Shown here piece by piece: positions 7,413-16,887 of a stretch of 64,000 bases of DNA. Within the stretch, counting starts at the first letter, position 1, and each line of letters begins with the position of its first letter. The position numbers were made by a program, and so were the translations under genes. The notes under the pieces are model-generated. The model searched no databases. It was not told where the DNA came from and worked only from the letters and a program-made list of their open reading frames with translations. The stretch spans positions 1,736,001-1,800,000 of the forward strand of contig NZ_CP107799.1 of NCBI RefSeq assembly GCF_041431135.1, read 5' to 3'. This DNA comes from Streptomyces sp. NBC_00554 (GTDB taxonomy: Bacteria; Actinomycetota; Actinomycetes; Streptomycetales; Streptomycetaceae).

Positions 7413-8759
7413 CTACGAACCCTTCAACTCCTCGATGCGCTGAGCGAGTTCGGGTGCAAGGCTCTGCATCTCCGCCGTGTCCTTGCCATCGGCCGCCACG
7501 CGGAGCTTCCTCAGGTCCGTGTCCACCGACGCGGGATCCTGAGCCTCGTGCCGCACCCGCTCCCACACGAGCTCCAGGCCTGTGACGTCGCCCGCCGCGG
7601 CGCCCTCGTTCCCGGCCTTCGCGTCGATCCTCAACTGGCGTGACCAGAGGGCGAGTCGGTCCAGGTCGACCATCGGCACAGGCTCGTAGCGGAGCCGCAG
7701 GTCCGTCACGTTCTGGGCGACGCGCAGGGCAGGGCCCGCCGCCTGCTCACCGTCCCCGGCCTTCTCCAGGGCGGTGAGGTCACGCTCCATCTGCCGCTCC
7801 AACAGGTCCGGTACGGCGTCGGAGACACGGTATGCGTCCCACGCGGCGCGGACCTCGCGGACGGTGGCGGCCCCTGGCGACTCGTGGGCCTCAACGACCG
7901 TGCGATCCAGGGCGGCCAGCTGGGCAGGCAGCGGGCCCGGCTTCGCGTCAGTGGGCACGGCGAGCGACACCGCCTCCAAGTCGCCGCCCTTCTTACCGGT
8001 CGAGAACTCCCCGTACCCCGGCGCGAACACCTTCTCCTCGGTCGAGCCGTCCATGTGCAGCTCACGGACGGTCATCGCGCCCTTGGCCCTGCCGTAAGGT
8101 CCGTCGACGATCTGGCCCACGACCTGGACGGTGACCTCCTCGAAGACGATCTCCGGCAGGTTCTCCGGACGGTAGACGTCGCCCTTCTTCGGGACCGCCG
8201 GCATGATCATCGCGGCCGGTGCGTTGTCGTGGCCCGCCTGCCATGTGCCGTCGGTGTCGGCGACGACGCCGTTTTCGTAGTTGAAGACGTTCTCGCCGAG
8301 GTACCAGACGGAACCGTCGTCGGCCTGTGCGTACCAGTCGAGGGCGACCTCATTGATCCGGCCGTCGGAGAAGGCTGCGTACTGGCTGATCCTGGCCTGG
8401 ACCGGCTTGCCGTTCACCTCGATGGTCTTCGTGCCGGGCAGCAGGCTGACCTCGGTGCGGAAGGGTTTGCCGTCCACCTGTCCGCCCATGATGGTCTGCG
8501 TGACCTCGCTGGTGGGGTGGAGCGGGTTGGTGATCCGGGTCGAGTGGGTGAAGCGCGGCTCGGTGAGGTCGACCCGGTCCTTCTCGGGCGCCGTGGGCAG
8601 GCAGGACGAGCCGGCCCTGCCCGTGGTCTCGTCGACGACGCGAACGCAGGCGCTCGGCTCGGTCTTGCCGGCCGTACCGCCCCCGGAACACGCGCCTGCC
8701 AGCAGCGCGGCGGCGGTGACGGAGGCTCCGGTCAGCAGTGTGCGGCGATGGGTGTTCAT
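7413..8759 (-). CDS. Lipoprotein of the porin PorA/DUF3068-like exported class, function unknown
   Basis: 448 aa from ATG 8759, chosen for the AAGGAGG box just upstream and the classic Tat/lipoprotein signal MNTHRRTLLTGASVTAAALL with lipobox LAGAC. The mature protein is rich in beta strand (TQTIMGGQVDGKPFRTEVS, YAQADDGSVWYLGENVFNYENG, FAPGYGEFSTG) with a helical C-terminal half. It follows a two-component system on the same strand with a 200-bp gap, so it may be its target or sensor partner. The family name in the call is tentative. Confidence 0.55.
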   Translation of the reverse strand: MNTHRRTLLTGASVTAAALLAGACSGGGTAGKTEPSACVRVVDETTGRAGSSCLPTAPEKDRVDLTEPRFTHSTRITNPLHPTSEVTQTIMGGQVDGKPFRTEVSLLPGTKTIEVNGKPVQARISQYAAFSDGRINEVALDWYAQADDGSVWYLGENVFNYENGVVADTDGTWQAGHDNAPAAMIMPAVPKKGDVYRPENLPEIVFEEVTVQVVGQIVDGPYGRAKGAMTVRELHMDGSTEEKVFAPGYGEFSTGKKGGDLEAVSLAVPTDAKPGPLPAQLAALDRTVVEAHESPGAATVREVRAAWDAYRVSDAVPDLLERQMERDLTALEKAGDGEQAAGPALRVAQNVTDLRLRYEPVPMVDLDRLALWSRQLRIDAKAGNEGAAAGDVTGLELVWERVRHEAQDPASVDTDLRKLRVAADGKDTAEMQSLAPELAQRIEELKGS

Positions 8760-8959
8760 GGCGCCTCCTTGGGCGTGCTCCTTTGGGCGTGTGGCCTGCC
8801 CCGAGGGTCCCGCGCACGCGCTGAATGGACGCTGAACACACCTGAACGCATTCTCAGCGATCCGGGGTGGGGCTCCGTTTGGCGGCCGGCAACTGCGGGT
8901 TCCATGCAACCCGTCGCGCCCACGCGGCGGAGCCGCACGGTGTCACAGCCCCGCTCCGC

Positions 8960-10189
8960 CTACGGATTGCTGGCCAATGTCACCGTGAACCTCGCCCCGC
9001 CCAGCCCCGGCGCCGTCCCCACCCTCACCGTCCCCCCGTGCGCCGCCACCAGCTCGGCAACGATCGCCAGGCCCAGGCCGGCTCCACCCTGCCCCCGCGC
9101 ACGGGCCTCGTCCAGGCGTACGAAGCGTTGGAAGATCCGGGCCCGCTCCCCCTCCGCCACCCCGGGCCCGTCGTCGTCCACATCCAGCCGTACGACGCCC
9201 ACGGTGGTGCCGAGTGTCAGGGCGACCCGGGAGCGCGCGTGACGGGCGGCGTTCTCGGCGAGGTTTCGGACCACGCGGCGCAGTGCGTCCTCGTCGCCCA
9301 GGACCCGCCCGGCCGAGACCCCGCCGCTGTCGACGCGCGGACCGTCCTGCCGTTCCCGCAGCCGCCGGGCCTCCTCGAGGACCAGGTCGTCCAGGTCGAC
9401 GGGGCGTCGCCGCAGCCGGATCGCCTCCTCGTCGGCGCGGGCGAGGAACAGGAGGTCGTCCACGAGGCGCTGCATGCGTACGGCCTCGTCCAGGACCGTC
9501 CCGGCCAGCCGCCCGGCGTCCGCACGCCCCGGGTGGGCGAGGGCCACCTCGGCGTGCTGCCGTACCGTGGCGACGGGTGAGCGCAGTTCGTGGGAGGCGT
9601 CCGATACGAAGCGCCGTTGCGCCGCCTCGGCCTGTGCGACCCGTCGCAATGTCCGGCCCACGGCCACCCAGGTCGCAGCGGCCGCCAGGAGCAGCAGCAC
9701 GGGCAGACCGATGAGCAGCATCCGGGTGACCGTGGAGGTGGCCTCGGCGACCCCGGCGGGTGTACGGCCGTCCAGGACCGTGAGTCTCCGGTCGCCGTCC
9801 CGCGCCCCGACCGCCACTACCAGGAACGGGTCCTCGTCGATCGGGGTGTCGACCTCGGTGCTGCCGCCGGGACGCAGCCGGGCCAGCGCCGGAAGTCCCT
9901 CGACGTTCGAGCTCGCCGCGACGACCGTCCCCCGCTGGTCGACCACCTGCAGGAACTCCTCGTCGGGATCAGCCACTGTCACTTCGGGCACCCCGCGCCC
10001 CGCCTCGATGACCTGGGCCACCTCGCCGGCGCGGGTGCGCGCGGCGTCCCGTACGTCGTTGGTCAGCTCGGCCCGCAGCCCCAGCACCAGGACGGTGCCC
10101 CCTGCGACCAGTGCGAGTGCCACTGCCAGGACGGTGATCACCGTGGCCCGGACACGCACGGCCCGCAGGCGCCGTCGCTTAGCCGCCAT
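8960..10189 (-). CDS. Sensor histidine kinase (OmpR-type system)
   Basis: 409 aa. There are two membrane segments (~15-37 and ~157-178) flanking a ~115-residue extracellular sensor region. The phosphorylation site is DASHELRSPV (His200), followed by the N box NLAENAARHA and the G boxes DDGPGVAEGE and GAGLGLAIVAELVAAHGG. The start overlaps the stop of the response regulator by 11 bp, so the two are translationally coupled. The input signal is unknown. Confidence 0.9.
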   Translation of the reverse strand: MAAKRRRLRAVRVRATVITVLAVALALVAGGTVLVLGLRAELTNDVRDAARTRAGEVAQVIEAGRGVPEVTVADPDEEFLQVVDQRGTVVAASSNVEGLPALARLRPGGSTEVDTPIDEDPFLVVAVGARDGDRRLTVLDGRTPAGVAEATSTVTRMLLIGLPVLLLLAAAATWVAVGRTLRRVAQAEAAQRRFVSDASHELRSPVATVRQHAEVALAHPGRADAGRLAGTVLDEAVRMQRLVDDLLFLARADEEAIRLRRRPVDLDDLVLEEARRLRERQDGPRVDSGGVSAGRVLGDEDALRRVVRNLAENAARHARSRVALTLGTTVGVVRLDVDDDGPGVAEGERARIFQRFVRLDEARARGQGGAGLGLAIVAELVAAHGGTVRVGTAPGLGGARFTVTLASNP

Positions 10190-10856
10190 CCGGCACCAGC
10201 CGGTACCCGTGCCCCCGCAGGGTCCGCAGCGAGTCCCGCCCGAAAGGACGGTCGATCTTGTTGCGCAGCCGCCGCACGTACACCTCGACGATGTTCGGAT
10301 CGCCCTCGAAGTCGTCGCCCCACACGTGATCGAGGATCGTCCGCTTGCTCATGGCCTCGCCCGCCCGCCGCATCAGGAACTCCAACACGGCCAACTCCCG
10401 TGCCGTGACCTCGATCTGACGCCCGGCCCGGGTCACCGTGCGTGCGGCCGGGTCCAGCCGCAGGTCGCCCACCGTGAGCACGGCGGGCCGCTCGCGCGCC
10501 TCGCGCCGCAGCAGCGCCCGCAGCCGGGCGAGCAGCACGGCGTACGAGACGGGCTTGGTGAGGTAGTCGTCGGCGCCGGTGTCGAGGCCCTCGACCTCGT
10601 CCCACTCGCCCTCCTTGGCGGTGAGCATGAGGATCGGCGTCCAGTCGCCCTCACCGCGCAGCGCCCGGCAGACCCGGTAGCCGTTGAGGCGCGGCAGCAT
10701 GATGTCGAGGACGATCGCGTCGTACGCGTTCTCGCGCGCCATCCACAGTCCGTCGACCCCGTCGAGCGCGACGTCCACGGCGAAGCCCTCGGCCTCCAGC
10801 CCATCCCTGAGCCCGGCTGCGAACCGCTCCTCGTCCTCGATGACCAGCACGCGCAT
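10179..10856 (-). CDS. OmpR/PhoB-family response regulator
   Basis: 225 aa from ATG 10856 (MRVLVIEDEE), ignoring an in-frame upstream extension without domain content. The receiver domain has the acidic pocket EDEE, phosphoacceptor Asp51 (IVLDIMLP) and Lys in YLTKPVS. The C-terminal winged helix includes VYVRRLRNKIDRPFG. It is the first gene of the operon with the histidine kinase and probably controls the neighbouring lipoprotein gene. Confidence 0.9.
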   Translation of the reverse strand: MRVLVIEDEERFAAGLRDGLEAEGFAVDVALDGVDGLWMARENAYDAIVLDIMLPRLNGYRVCRALRGEGDWTPILMLTAKEGEWDEVEGLDTGADDYLTKPVSYAVLLARLRALLRREARERPAVLTVGDLRLDPAARTVTRAGRQIEVTARELAVLEFLMRRAGEAMSKRTILDHVWGDDFEGDPNIVEVYVRRLRNKIDRPFGRDSLRTLRGHGYRLVPDGG

Positions 10857-11393
10857 ACGGCTCACCCTACGGAAGCGGGTGGCGGTGACAAGCGGAAGCG
10901 GTCGTACGGGCGGAGCCGCGAGCTCCGGACGGTGTACGCCGCTCGGGTTCGGCGCGCCCCTTGACGTCACACAGTTCCAGCTTCACATTCCTCGCTCCAT
11001 CCCAGAAACAGAGGTGAACGGACCTCTCACATCCGGCGGAGCATCACGGCCTCCCACCCCGCCCCCGACCGGCACGGCGATCGGCTGGGCGTGGCTGACG
11101 CCCTCGTCCCCACTGTTCATGGCTACAGCAATGCCAGTACCACTCCCGATGAGGGCGGCCGAGAGCACGGCCCCCGCCGATCCCCTTCGCCTTTACGTCT
11201 CATCCGGTCACCGCAACCCTCGACCGCTGTGTGCGGCCGAGCCAAGGGATTCACGGTGCGCCAGGCCGACTGAACAGACGCTGAAAGATTCTGAACGAGC
11301 GGTCAGCCTCGTAGACACCGCCCAGTACGGGATGGATCGGCTGCCCACATCCCCAGCCCACCGACCCCAGAAAGGAGAGGCGAGACCAGGAAC
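10857..11393. other. Non-coding stretch upstream of the response regulator
   Basis: No confident gene is seen. A short minus-strand frame (11168 to 10983, start GTG, 61 aa, beginning VLSAALIGSGTGIAVAMNSG) could be a small exported peptide, but it lacks a clear ribosome binding site. Confidence 0.4.
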
Positions 11394-11496
11394 CCGCCGG
11401 AACGACAAAGCACCCGCGCCCGGCCGAGTGCCGGAGGCGAGTGCCGGTTTCCCCTGCCCGTAGAACGGGGCCTGTGGGGCAAAGATGTGTCCGAGG
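11394..11496. repeat. Left copy of 103-bp direct repeat containing the tRNA-Leu 3' tip
   Basis: 103 bp match 20152-20254 with about five differences, in the same orientation. The right copy runs from the 3' flank into the last nine bases of the tRNA-Leu gene. Past 11496 the left copy decays, although TTTGAACC of the T-loop is still visible at 11502-11509. This is consistent with a recombination (att-like) scar. Confidence 0.75.
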
Positions 11497-11908
11497 TCGG
11501 AGTTTGAACCGAAAACCCAATCGGTCATCCTGTGCGCTGACCTGGAGATTCAGGTCAAGCCGCATTCGACGCCGTGGGACCACTGCTCCTGATCGGCTGG
11601 GCGGAGGTCGGCCCCGGCCTCCTACAGGCCATCAGCAGCATCCAGAGCCGAGACGTCACACGCCCAACCGGGTTCGCGACTGAACCGCACCTCAAGAAAT
11701 GACAGGGTGTTCAAGATGAAGACGACCTCCAAGCCGCAGGTCTCTGGGATCGGCAGAGAACGAAATTGATCGTCTGTGCTCCCTCACGACCAGTGGGCGG
11801 GGCACCGTTCGGCGCCCCGCCCAGGCGTGTGCTGCCTGCTTTCTGTCACGGCCCGGCCGGGGTGGAAGGGTGTCCTTCGTATGTGTTCAACCGGGTTGCG
11901 CCGTAGTG
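11497..11908. other. Gap between the att-like repeat and the tannase gene
   Basis: It contains decayed tRNA-like sequence to about 11515, a perfect inverted repeat TGACCTG-6-CAGGTCA at 11538-11557, and the terminator at 11795-11822. No gene is seen. Confidence 0.4.
11795..11822 (-). terminator. Terminator of the tannase-like gene
   Basis: GGGCGGGGC and GCCCCGCCC form a 9-bp perfect stem with a 10-nt loop, about 90 bp past the minus-strand stop at 11909. Confidence 0.55.
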
Positions 11909-13489
11909 CTACCCGATGTCGTAGCCGGTGATCTCGCCCATCCACTTGATCAGGTCGCCCGCGTCCTCGTTGGCGCCGTGGCCGCCGTCCCAGTACATCT
12001 TGAGGCTGACGTCGTCGCCGAGGTTCTGCGTCTTGAGGGCGAGGTTGGTGATCGCGGTCAGCGAGTGCGTGGTGTCGCTGGTGCCGATCCGCAGCCACCA
12101 ATGCCTCGCCCGCCGCGGGTTGCGCTCCTCCAGGTAGGTCATCGGGTTGGTCAGCTTGACCTTGTGAGGGATGTCGCGATCAATCGTGGCGGTTTTGTCG
12201 CCGGTCGCGTACTGGAGACCGAAGTTGGTGAAGTGCCGGGAGTTGTGGGTCTCGTCGCCGAAATAGCCAGGCTCCGGCTGCGCCAAGGCCTTGTCGTCGA
12301 AGGCGGGCACGGAACGGGACCGGGCGATGTGCGCGATGTATCCGTCCCAGGAGAAAGACGCCTTGTCGCCCGCCCACTTGATGAAGGGGTTGGCGGTCAG
12401 GTAGGTCGTCCTGTCGGCCTCGGAGAGGGCCCGCAGATGGCTGGTCGCGGCCGGCTGTACGTAGTTCTCCAGCAGGTACCGGTCGTAGTTGGCGGCCGTC
12501 ACCCGGCCGAACCGGCCCACGCCATGGAGGCCGAGGGACGCCTGGTACTCCGCGAACTGTGCGGTGAGCTGCTTCGAGGCGGTCTGGTCAACCAGCTCGC
12601 CGTTCAGCTTGGCCGCGCTGAACATCCACTCGTAGGCCTTGTCGGCGTTGCCGAGGTCGATGATGGGGCAGAAGACGGCGGAGGCGAACACCGCGTCGCT
12701 CGCCTCGGCCGCGCCGATCTCCCGGAGGTAGGAGTCGAACAGCGGGCTCCCTACCGAAGCGCCCATCATCGAGGAGAAGTTGCCGCCGGCGCTGCCGCCG
12801 TTGGTGATGATCTTGCTGGGGTTGCCGGGCAGCACGCCCCTGTTCTTGTGGACGTACCGCAGTGCGGCTTTCAGGTCTACGAGGGCGGCGGGAGCCTTGC
12901 CGTAGTACTTGCCGTCCTTGACGTTCTCCCGTCCACGCGCGCCCGAGGTGACCACGACGTAGCCGGCCGCGAGGGCCAGCGCCGAATTGTCACCCTGGTC
13001 GCCCGCCCCGGGGGGAAGCGGCGGCCTGGTCGTGGGCGTCGCGGTCGGGGTGGCGCTGGGGTCGGCCGAGGAACTGTCGCTCGGGGACGGGCTGGAGCCG
13101 CCGCCGGGGTTCGTGCGGCCGGCGGGCGTGCCGGAGAGGAAGCCGCCGAGCGGGATGGAGAAGAAGATCGGAGCGTGGGAGGCGTCGACGGCCTGCCCGT
13201 CGATCTCGACCGGCTGCTCGACGTTGAGGCACTGGTAGGTCGGGTCCACGGGATTGGCGACGTAGACGATGTTCTCCCAGAACCGGTACGTGATGCTCTT
13301 AGTGGCACCGTCGGCCGTCGTGACGGTCTTGACCTTCGTTGTGTAGGAGTCCTTGGGGAACGTCAGCGTGCCTACGGTCGCAGCCTCCGCGCCCTGCGTT
13401 CCGCCGTAGTACATGGCGGCGGTCGTTACTGCAGCGGTGGCTGCCATGCCGGAAAGGAAAATTCGGCGCTTCACATCAACATCCTTCAC
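11909..13489 (-). CDS. Secreted tannase-like serine esterase (subtype B tannase family)
   Basis: 526 aa with an exported N-terminus (VKRRIFLSGMAATAAVTTAA, Tat-like). The serine-hydrolase elbow is NGGSAGGN (~residue 238) after the oxyanion-like GYVVVTSGARGREN. The end WDGGHGANEDAGDLIKWMGE supplies a candidate His. A Pro/Ser/Thr linker (~130-165) interrupts the N-terminal part. Subtype B tannases of Gram-positives hydrolyse galloyl esters of plant tannins. It is a lone gene inside the repeat-flanked block, so a plant-polyphenol role is plausible but not shown. Confidence 0.65.
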   Translation of the reverse strand: MKDVDVKRRIFLSGMAATAAVTTAAMYYGGTQGAEAATVGTLTFPKDSYTTKVKTVTTADGATKSITYRFWENIVYVANPVDPTYQCLNVEQPVEIDGQAVDASHAPIFFSIPLGGFLSGTPAGRTNPGGGSSPSPSDSSSADPSATPTATPTTRPPLPPGAGDQGDNSALALAAGYVVVTSGARGRENVKDGKYYGKAPAALVDLKAALRYVHKNRGVLPGNPSKIITNGGSAGGNFSSMMGASVGSPLFDSYLREIGAAEASDAVFASAVFCPIIDLGNADKAYEWMFSAAKLNGELVDQTASKQLTAQFAEYQASLGLHGVGRFGRVTAANYDRYLLENYVQPAATSHLRALSEADRTTYLTANPFIKWAGDKASFSWDGYIAHIARSRSVPAFDDKALAQPEPGYFGDETHNSRHFTNFGLQYATGDKTATIDRDIPHKVKLTNPMTYLEERNPRRARHWWLRIGTSDTTHSLTAITNLALKTQNLGDDVSLKMYWDGGHGANEDAGDLIKWMGEITGYDIG

Positions 13490-14001
13490 GGAGTGCGGGT
13501 TTGTGTGACGTCATGGACAACGGGCGACACTCCTTGACACGAACAAGCAGCTGATGCTGTGCTTTTCCTGAGAAAGAGCGTCACGCCGGGTCGATATCGG
13601 GCAATTCCGTCGCAGTTTCCCCGGCACGGTTGGGTGAGGCCGAAGGAGACGCAATGGTCTCGTCGCGTGGGGGGAAGCCATGGATTCAAACTGCCTTCTG
13701 AAAACCGGTTCCCGCGTCCCCTGAATGCCGTCTCTCGCGCATACGGTGCCTGCCGTATCGTGCCCCGCGGTGTACGTGGGTCGGCGTAGGGCGAACCGTC
13801 GACCGGATCCCTTGAACACCGCGAAGGCGCAGGTGGATCCGTGTGCGCGAAGAGTCGCCGCGGATGGGGTGACCGCGGTGCCGTACGACGGTGCGGTACG
13901 ACGGGTGGGGTGTCCCGGCCGGTTGTGGCGCGTACCGTGAACGGCGTCAACTGTGTGGACGCGCCCTGTCGCGAGAAAAGACCGGCCGGACTCCGGAGAG
14001 G
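13490..14001. other. 512-bp intergenic region between tannase and histidine kinase
   Basis: This is the upstream region of two divergent genes. A 13-bp near-direct repeat GTGCCGTACGACG/GTGCGGTACGACG lies at about 13877-13903. No gene is supported. Confidence 0.4.
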
Positions 14002-15171
14002 GTGAGTGCGCTGGAAGGAATCCGCCGCCGGACGCTCGGCAATCCGTTCCTGGTCGATGGGTTGCTCGCCATTGTCGGGGTCGCCCTCATTCTCCCGGGA
14101 TTCTTTCGGGCGGGCGTCTCGGTGTGGCCCGCGATGCTGTTCTCCCTGTTTTCGGCAGGGCCGCTGACAGTGCGACGGAGTATGCCGGCGGCCGCGCTCG
14201 CGGGGACGACCGTCGGCTACCTTCTCGCCCTGCTCTGGATGAGGGAGCCGGGCCCGGGAATCGTGTCCTGTCTGGTGGCCCTGTATTCCGAGGCCGTGGC
14301 GGCCCCGCGTACCCGCGCTCTGATCACCGGCGCGATCGCCGGGACCATGATCCAGCTCTTCACATCGATCGTGACAGGGGTTCACATCTTCGCCCCGGCC
14401 AACCTCATGCTGATCGCGTGGCTCGGCGCGGCAACCGCCATCGGTGACGCCACCAGGAACCGCCGCGCCTACATCCAGGCCATCAAGGACCGCGCCCTGC
14501 GCGCCGAACGGACCCGGGAGGTGGAGGCGTCCCAGCGGGTCGCCGAGGAGCGCCTACGGCTCGCCCGCGACCTGCACGACATCGTGGCCCACAGCATCAC
14601 TGTGATCAACTTCCAGGCCGGGGCGGCCGCCCACCTGCTGCGACGGGAGCCCGACGCGGCCGAGGCGGCCATCGAGCACGTCATCACGGCGAGTGGCACC
14701 ACCCTCGCCGAGCTCGGCACCATGCTGACCGTTCTGCGCCAACCCGGCGGCGAGCCACCCCTGTCGGAGCCCATACCCGCTCTCGACCGCCTCGACGATC
14801 TGCTCGACGGCTTCCGGGCCGCCGGCCTGGTGATCGACATACAGCGCGGCGGAGGGACTTTCACCCTGAGCCCGGCCGTCAGCATGGCCGGCTACCGCAT
14901 CATCCAGGAGTCACTGACCAACGCGCTCAAGTACGCCACGCCCCGGTCCGCGACGATCCGTCTGTCCTTCGCCGCCCACCGGCTTCGGATCACGGTGGTC
15001 AACCCGGTGACCCGCACCGAGGACGGGCGGCATTCCTCCTGGGGCACCGGCCGTGGCCTGCTGGGTCTGCGCGAGCGAGCCGCCTCCGTCGGCGGTCGCC
15101 TCGACATCGCGGAGGGCCGCGAGGAGTTCAGCGTGGACGCGTTCCTTCCCGCGCTCCCCACGAAGCCCTGA
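14002..15171 (+). CDS. NarL-type sensor histidine kinase
   Basis: 389 aa from GTG 14002 with GGAGAGG just ahead; the earlier in-frame sequence has no domain content. Four or five membrane helices span residues ~17-145. The HisKA_3 motif is LARDLHDIVAHSITVI with His192, and the HATPase part includes IIQESLTNALKYA and GRGLLGLRERAASVGG. It faces the response regulator at 15212-15898 tail to tail, an unusual layout for a cognate pair. Confidence 0.88.
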   Translation: MSALEGIRRRTLGNPFLVDGLLAIVGVALILPGFFRAGVSVWPAMLFSLFSAGPLTVRRSMPAAALAGTTVGYLLALLWMREPGPGIVSCLVALYSEAVAAPRTRALITGAIAGTMIQLFTSIVTGVHIFAPANLMLIAWLGAATAIGDATRNRRAYIQAIKDRALRAERTREVEASQRVAEERLRLARDLHDIVAHSITVINFQAGAAAHLLRREPDAAEAAIEHVITASGTTLAELGTMLTVLRQPGGEPPLSEPIPALDRLDDLLDGFRAAGLVIDIQRGGGTFTLSPAVSMAGYRIIQESLTNALKYATPRSATIRLSFAAHRLRITVVNPVTRTEDGRHSSWGTGRGLLGLRERAASVGGRLDIAEGREEFSVDAFLPALPTKP

Positions 15172-15211
15172 ACCCCGGCTCCGGCCGGCGCCCTTCGGCC
15201 TCGGTACCGGG

Positions 15212-15898
15212 CTAGCGTCCCGCGGCCGCGGGGCGGACGAGCCCTGCCTGGTAGGCGCTCACCACGAGCTGTGCCCGGTCGCGAGCCCCGATCTTGGCCA
15301 TGGCCCGGTGCACATGGGTGCGGACGGTCTGACGGGAGATGATCAGGTACTCGGCGATCGCCTGGTTGGACAGTCCCTCGGCCACCAGCGCCACGATCTC
15401 CCGCTCGCGGTCGGTGAGTTCGGCCAGTTCTCCGGAGAGAGCGGCCGGCGGTCCGTCGGGCAGCGAAAGGTACTTCGTGATCAAGGTCTGGGTAGCCTTG
15501 GGCGACAGCAGGGCCTCGCCGCGCGCCGCAACTCGGATGGCCTCCGGCAGTTCCGCGGGGCGCATGCCCTTCCCCAGAAAGCCGCACGCCCCGGCCCGCA
15601 GTGCCTGCAGGACGTACTCGTCCACCTCGTAGGTGGTGAGGATCACGATGCGGACGCTGTCCAGATCCGGATCCGCGGTGATCTCCCGCGTGGCCGCCAG
15701 ACCGTCCAACTCCGGCATACGGATGTCCATCAGCACGATGTCCGGTGTGGTGCGGCGGACGACTTCGATGGCCTCGTGGCCAGTCTCAGCCTCTCCCACC
15801 ACCTCCAGGTCGTCGGCCGAGTCGATCAGAATGCGGAATCCACCCCGCAGCAGAGCTTGATCGTCGGCAATGACCACCCGGATCATGGCGTCCTTCAT
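15212..15898 (-). CDS. NarL/LuxR-family response regulator
   Basis: 228 aa (or 224 from the next ATG, MIRVVIADDQ). The receiver domain carries phosphoacceptor Asp58 in DIVLMDIRMPELDG, and the C-terminal LuxR helix-turn-helix is LTDREREIVALVAEGLSNQAIAEYL. It converges on the histidine kinase with a 40-bp gap and is most likely its partner. Targets may be the tannase gene or the ABC operon in the same block. Confidence 0.88.
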   Translation of the reverse strand: MKDAMIRVVIADDQALLRGGFRILIDSADDLEVVGEAETGHEAIEVVRRTTPDIVLMDIRMPELDGLAATREITADPDLDSVRIVILTTYEVDEYVLQALRAGACGFLGKGMRPAELPEAIRVAARGEALLSPKATQTLITKYLSLPDGPPAALSGELAELTDREREIVALVAEGLSNQAIAEYLIISRQTVRTHVHRAMAKIGARDRAQLVVSAYQAGLVRPAAAGR

Positions 15899-16032
15899 GC
15901 CGTCACCCTACGACAGAGCGGAGAGTTCGTCTCCGGCTACGGCGATGGAGATCGCCGCCGCCCGTCACTCCCCCCGTGAAGGCCAAGGGCCGGGACGGTG
16001 ACGGCAGCGGCGATCGGGAGGCCGGCCGGTGC

Positions 16033-16863
16033 TCAGCCGGTCGGATGCCCGCCAGTTGCGGACGCAGCCGACGTCGTGGACGTGTCGTCAATCCGAACGG
16101 CTCGCTTCGCCGCCTGGATCTGCTCGTAGACGTGCGTTCGCAGTTCGGTGAAGCGAGGGGCGACCCGGGTGTGCAGTTGATCCCGTTCGTCGGGCAGGTC
16201 GATGTGGAGCTCGTCCTGCACGATGGTCGGCGAGGCGGAGAGGACGATTACCCGCTCGCCGAGGTAGACCGCCTCGTCGATGTCGTGGGTGACGAAGAGG
16301 ATGGTGATCCCGCGCTCGTGCCACAGGACCCGTACCAGGTCCTCCAAGTCGGCGCGGGTCTGCGCGTCGACCGCCGCGAACGGCTCATCCATCAGGAGGA
16401 CTTGGGGCTCGTAGGCCAGCGCGCGGGCGATCGCCACGCGCTGCTGCATCCCCCCGGACAACTGCCAGGGGTAGGCGTCGGCGGCGTCCGGGAGTCCCAC
16501 CGACCGCAGTGCGTCGGTGACCAGCTCCCGGCGTTTCGCCTTCGGTATCCCCTTCTCCTTCAGGGGGAGTTCGACGTTGCCGGCGACCTTCATCCAGGGG
16601 AAGAGGCTGCGCCCGTACTCCTGGAAGACGATCGCCATTCCGGGCGGCGGGCCGGTCACCGGTACGCCGTCGAGGAGCACCTCTCCCGAGGTCGGGCTGA
16701 GCAGGCCGCCCATGCACTTCAGCAGGGTCGTCTTGCCGCAGCCCGACGGTCCCACCAGACAGACGAGTTCACCGGCCTTCACGGTGAAGGTGAGGTCGCG
16801 GACCGCCTCCACCTGCCGGCCGGACCCTTGGTAGGTCTTCCGGAGGCCACGTACGTCGAGCAT
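16033..16863 (-). CDS. ABC transporter ATPase, nitrate/sulfonate/taurine type
   Basis: 276 aa from ATG 16863, preferred over GTG 16887 because AAGGG lies 6 bp upstream. Walker A is GPSGCGKTT, signature LSGGMQQRVAIARAL, Walker B QVLLMDEPF, and the switch histidine is in FVTHDIDEA. It is the last gene of the operon encoding binding protein, two permeases and this ATPase. Family members import sulfonates, nitrate or thiamine-pyrimidine-like compounds. Confidence 0.88.
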   Translation of the reverse strand: MLDVRGLRKTYQGSGRQVEAVRDLTFTVKAGELVCLVGPSGCGKTTLLKCMGGLLSPTSGEVLLDGVPVTGPPPGMAIVFQEYGRSLFPWMKVAGNVELPLKEKGIPKAKRRELVTDALRSVGLPDAADAYPWQLSGGMQQRVAIARALAYEPQVLLMDEPFAAVDAQTRADLEDLVRVLWHERGITILFVTHDIDEAVYLGERVIVLSASPTIVQDELHIDLPDERDQLHTRVAPRFTELRTHVYEQIQAAKRAVRIDDTSTTSAASATGGHPTG

Positions 16864-16887
16864 GGTTCGCCCTTTCGGAATGTTCAC

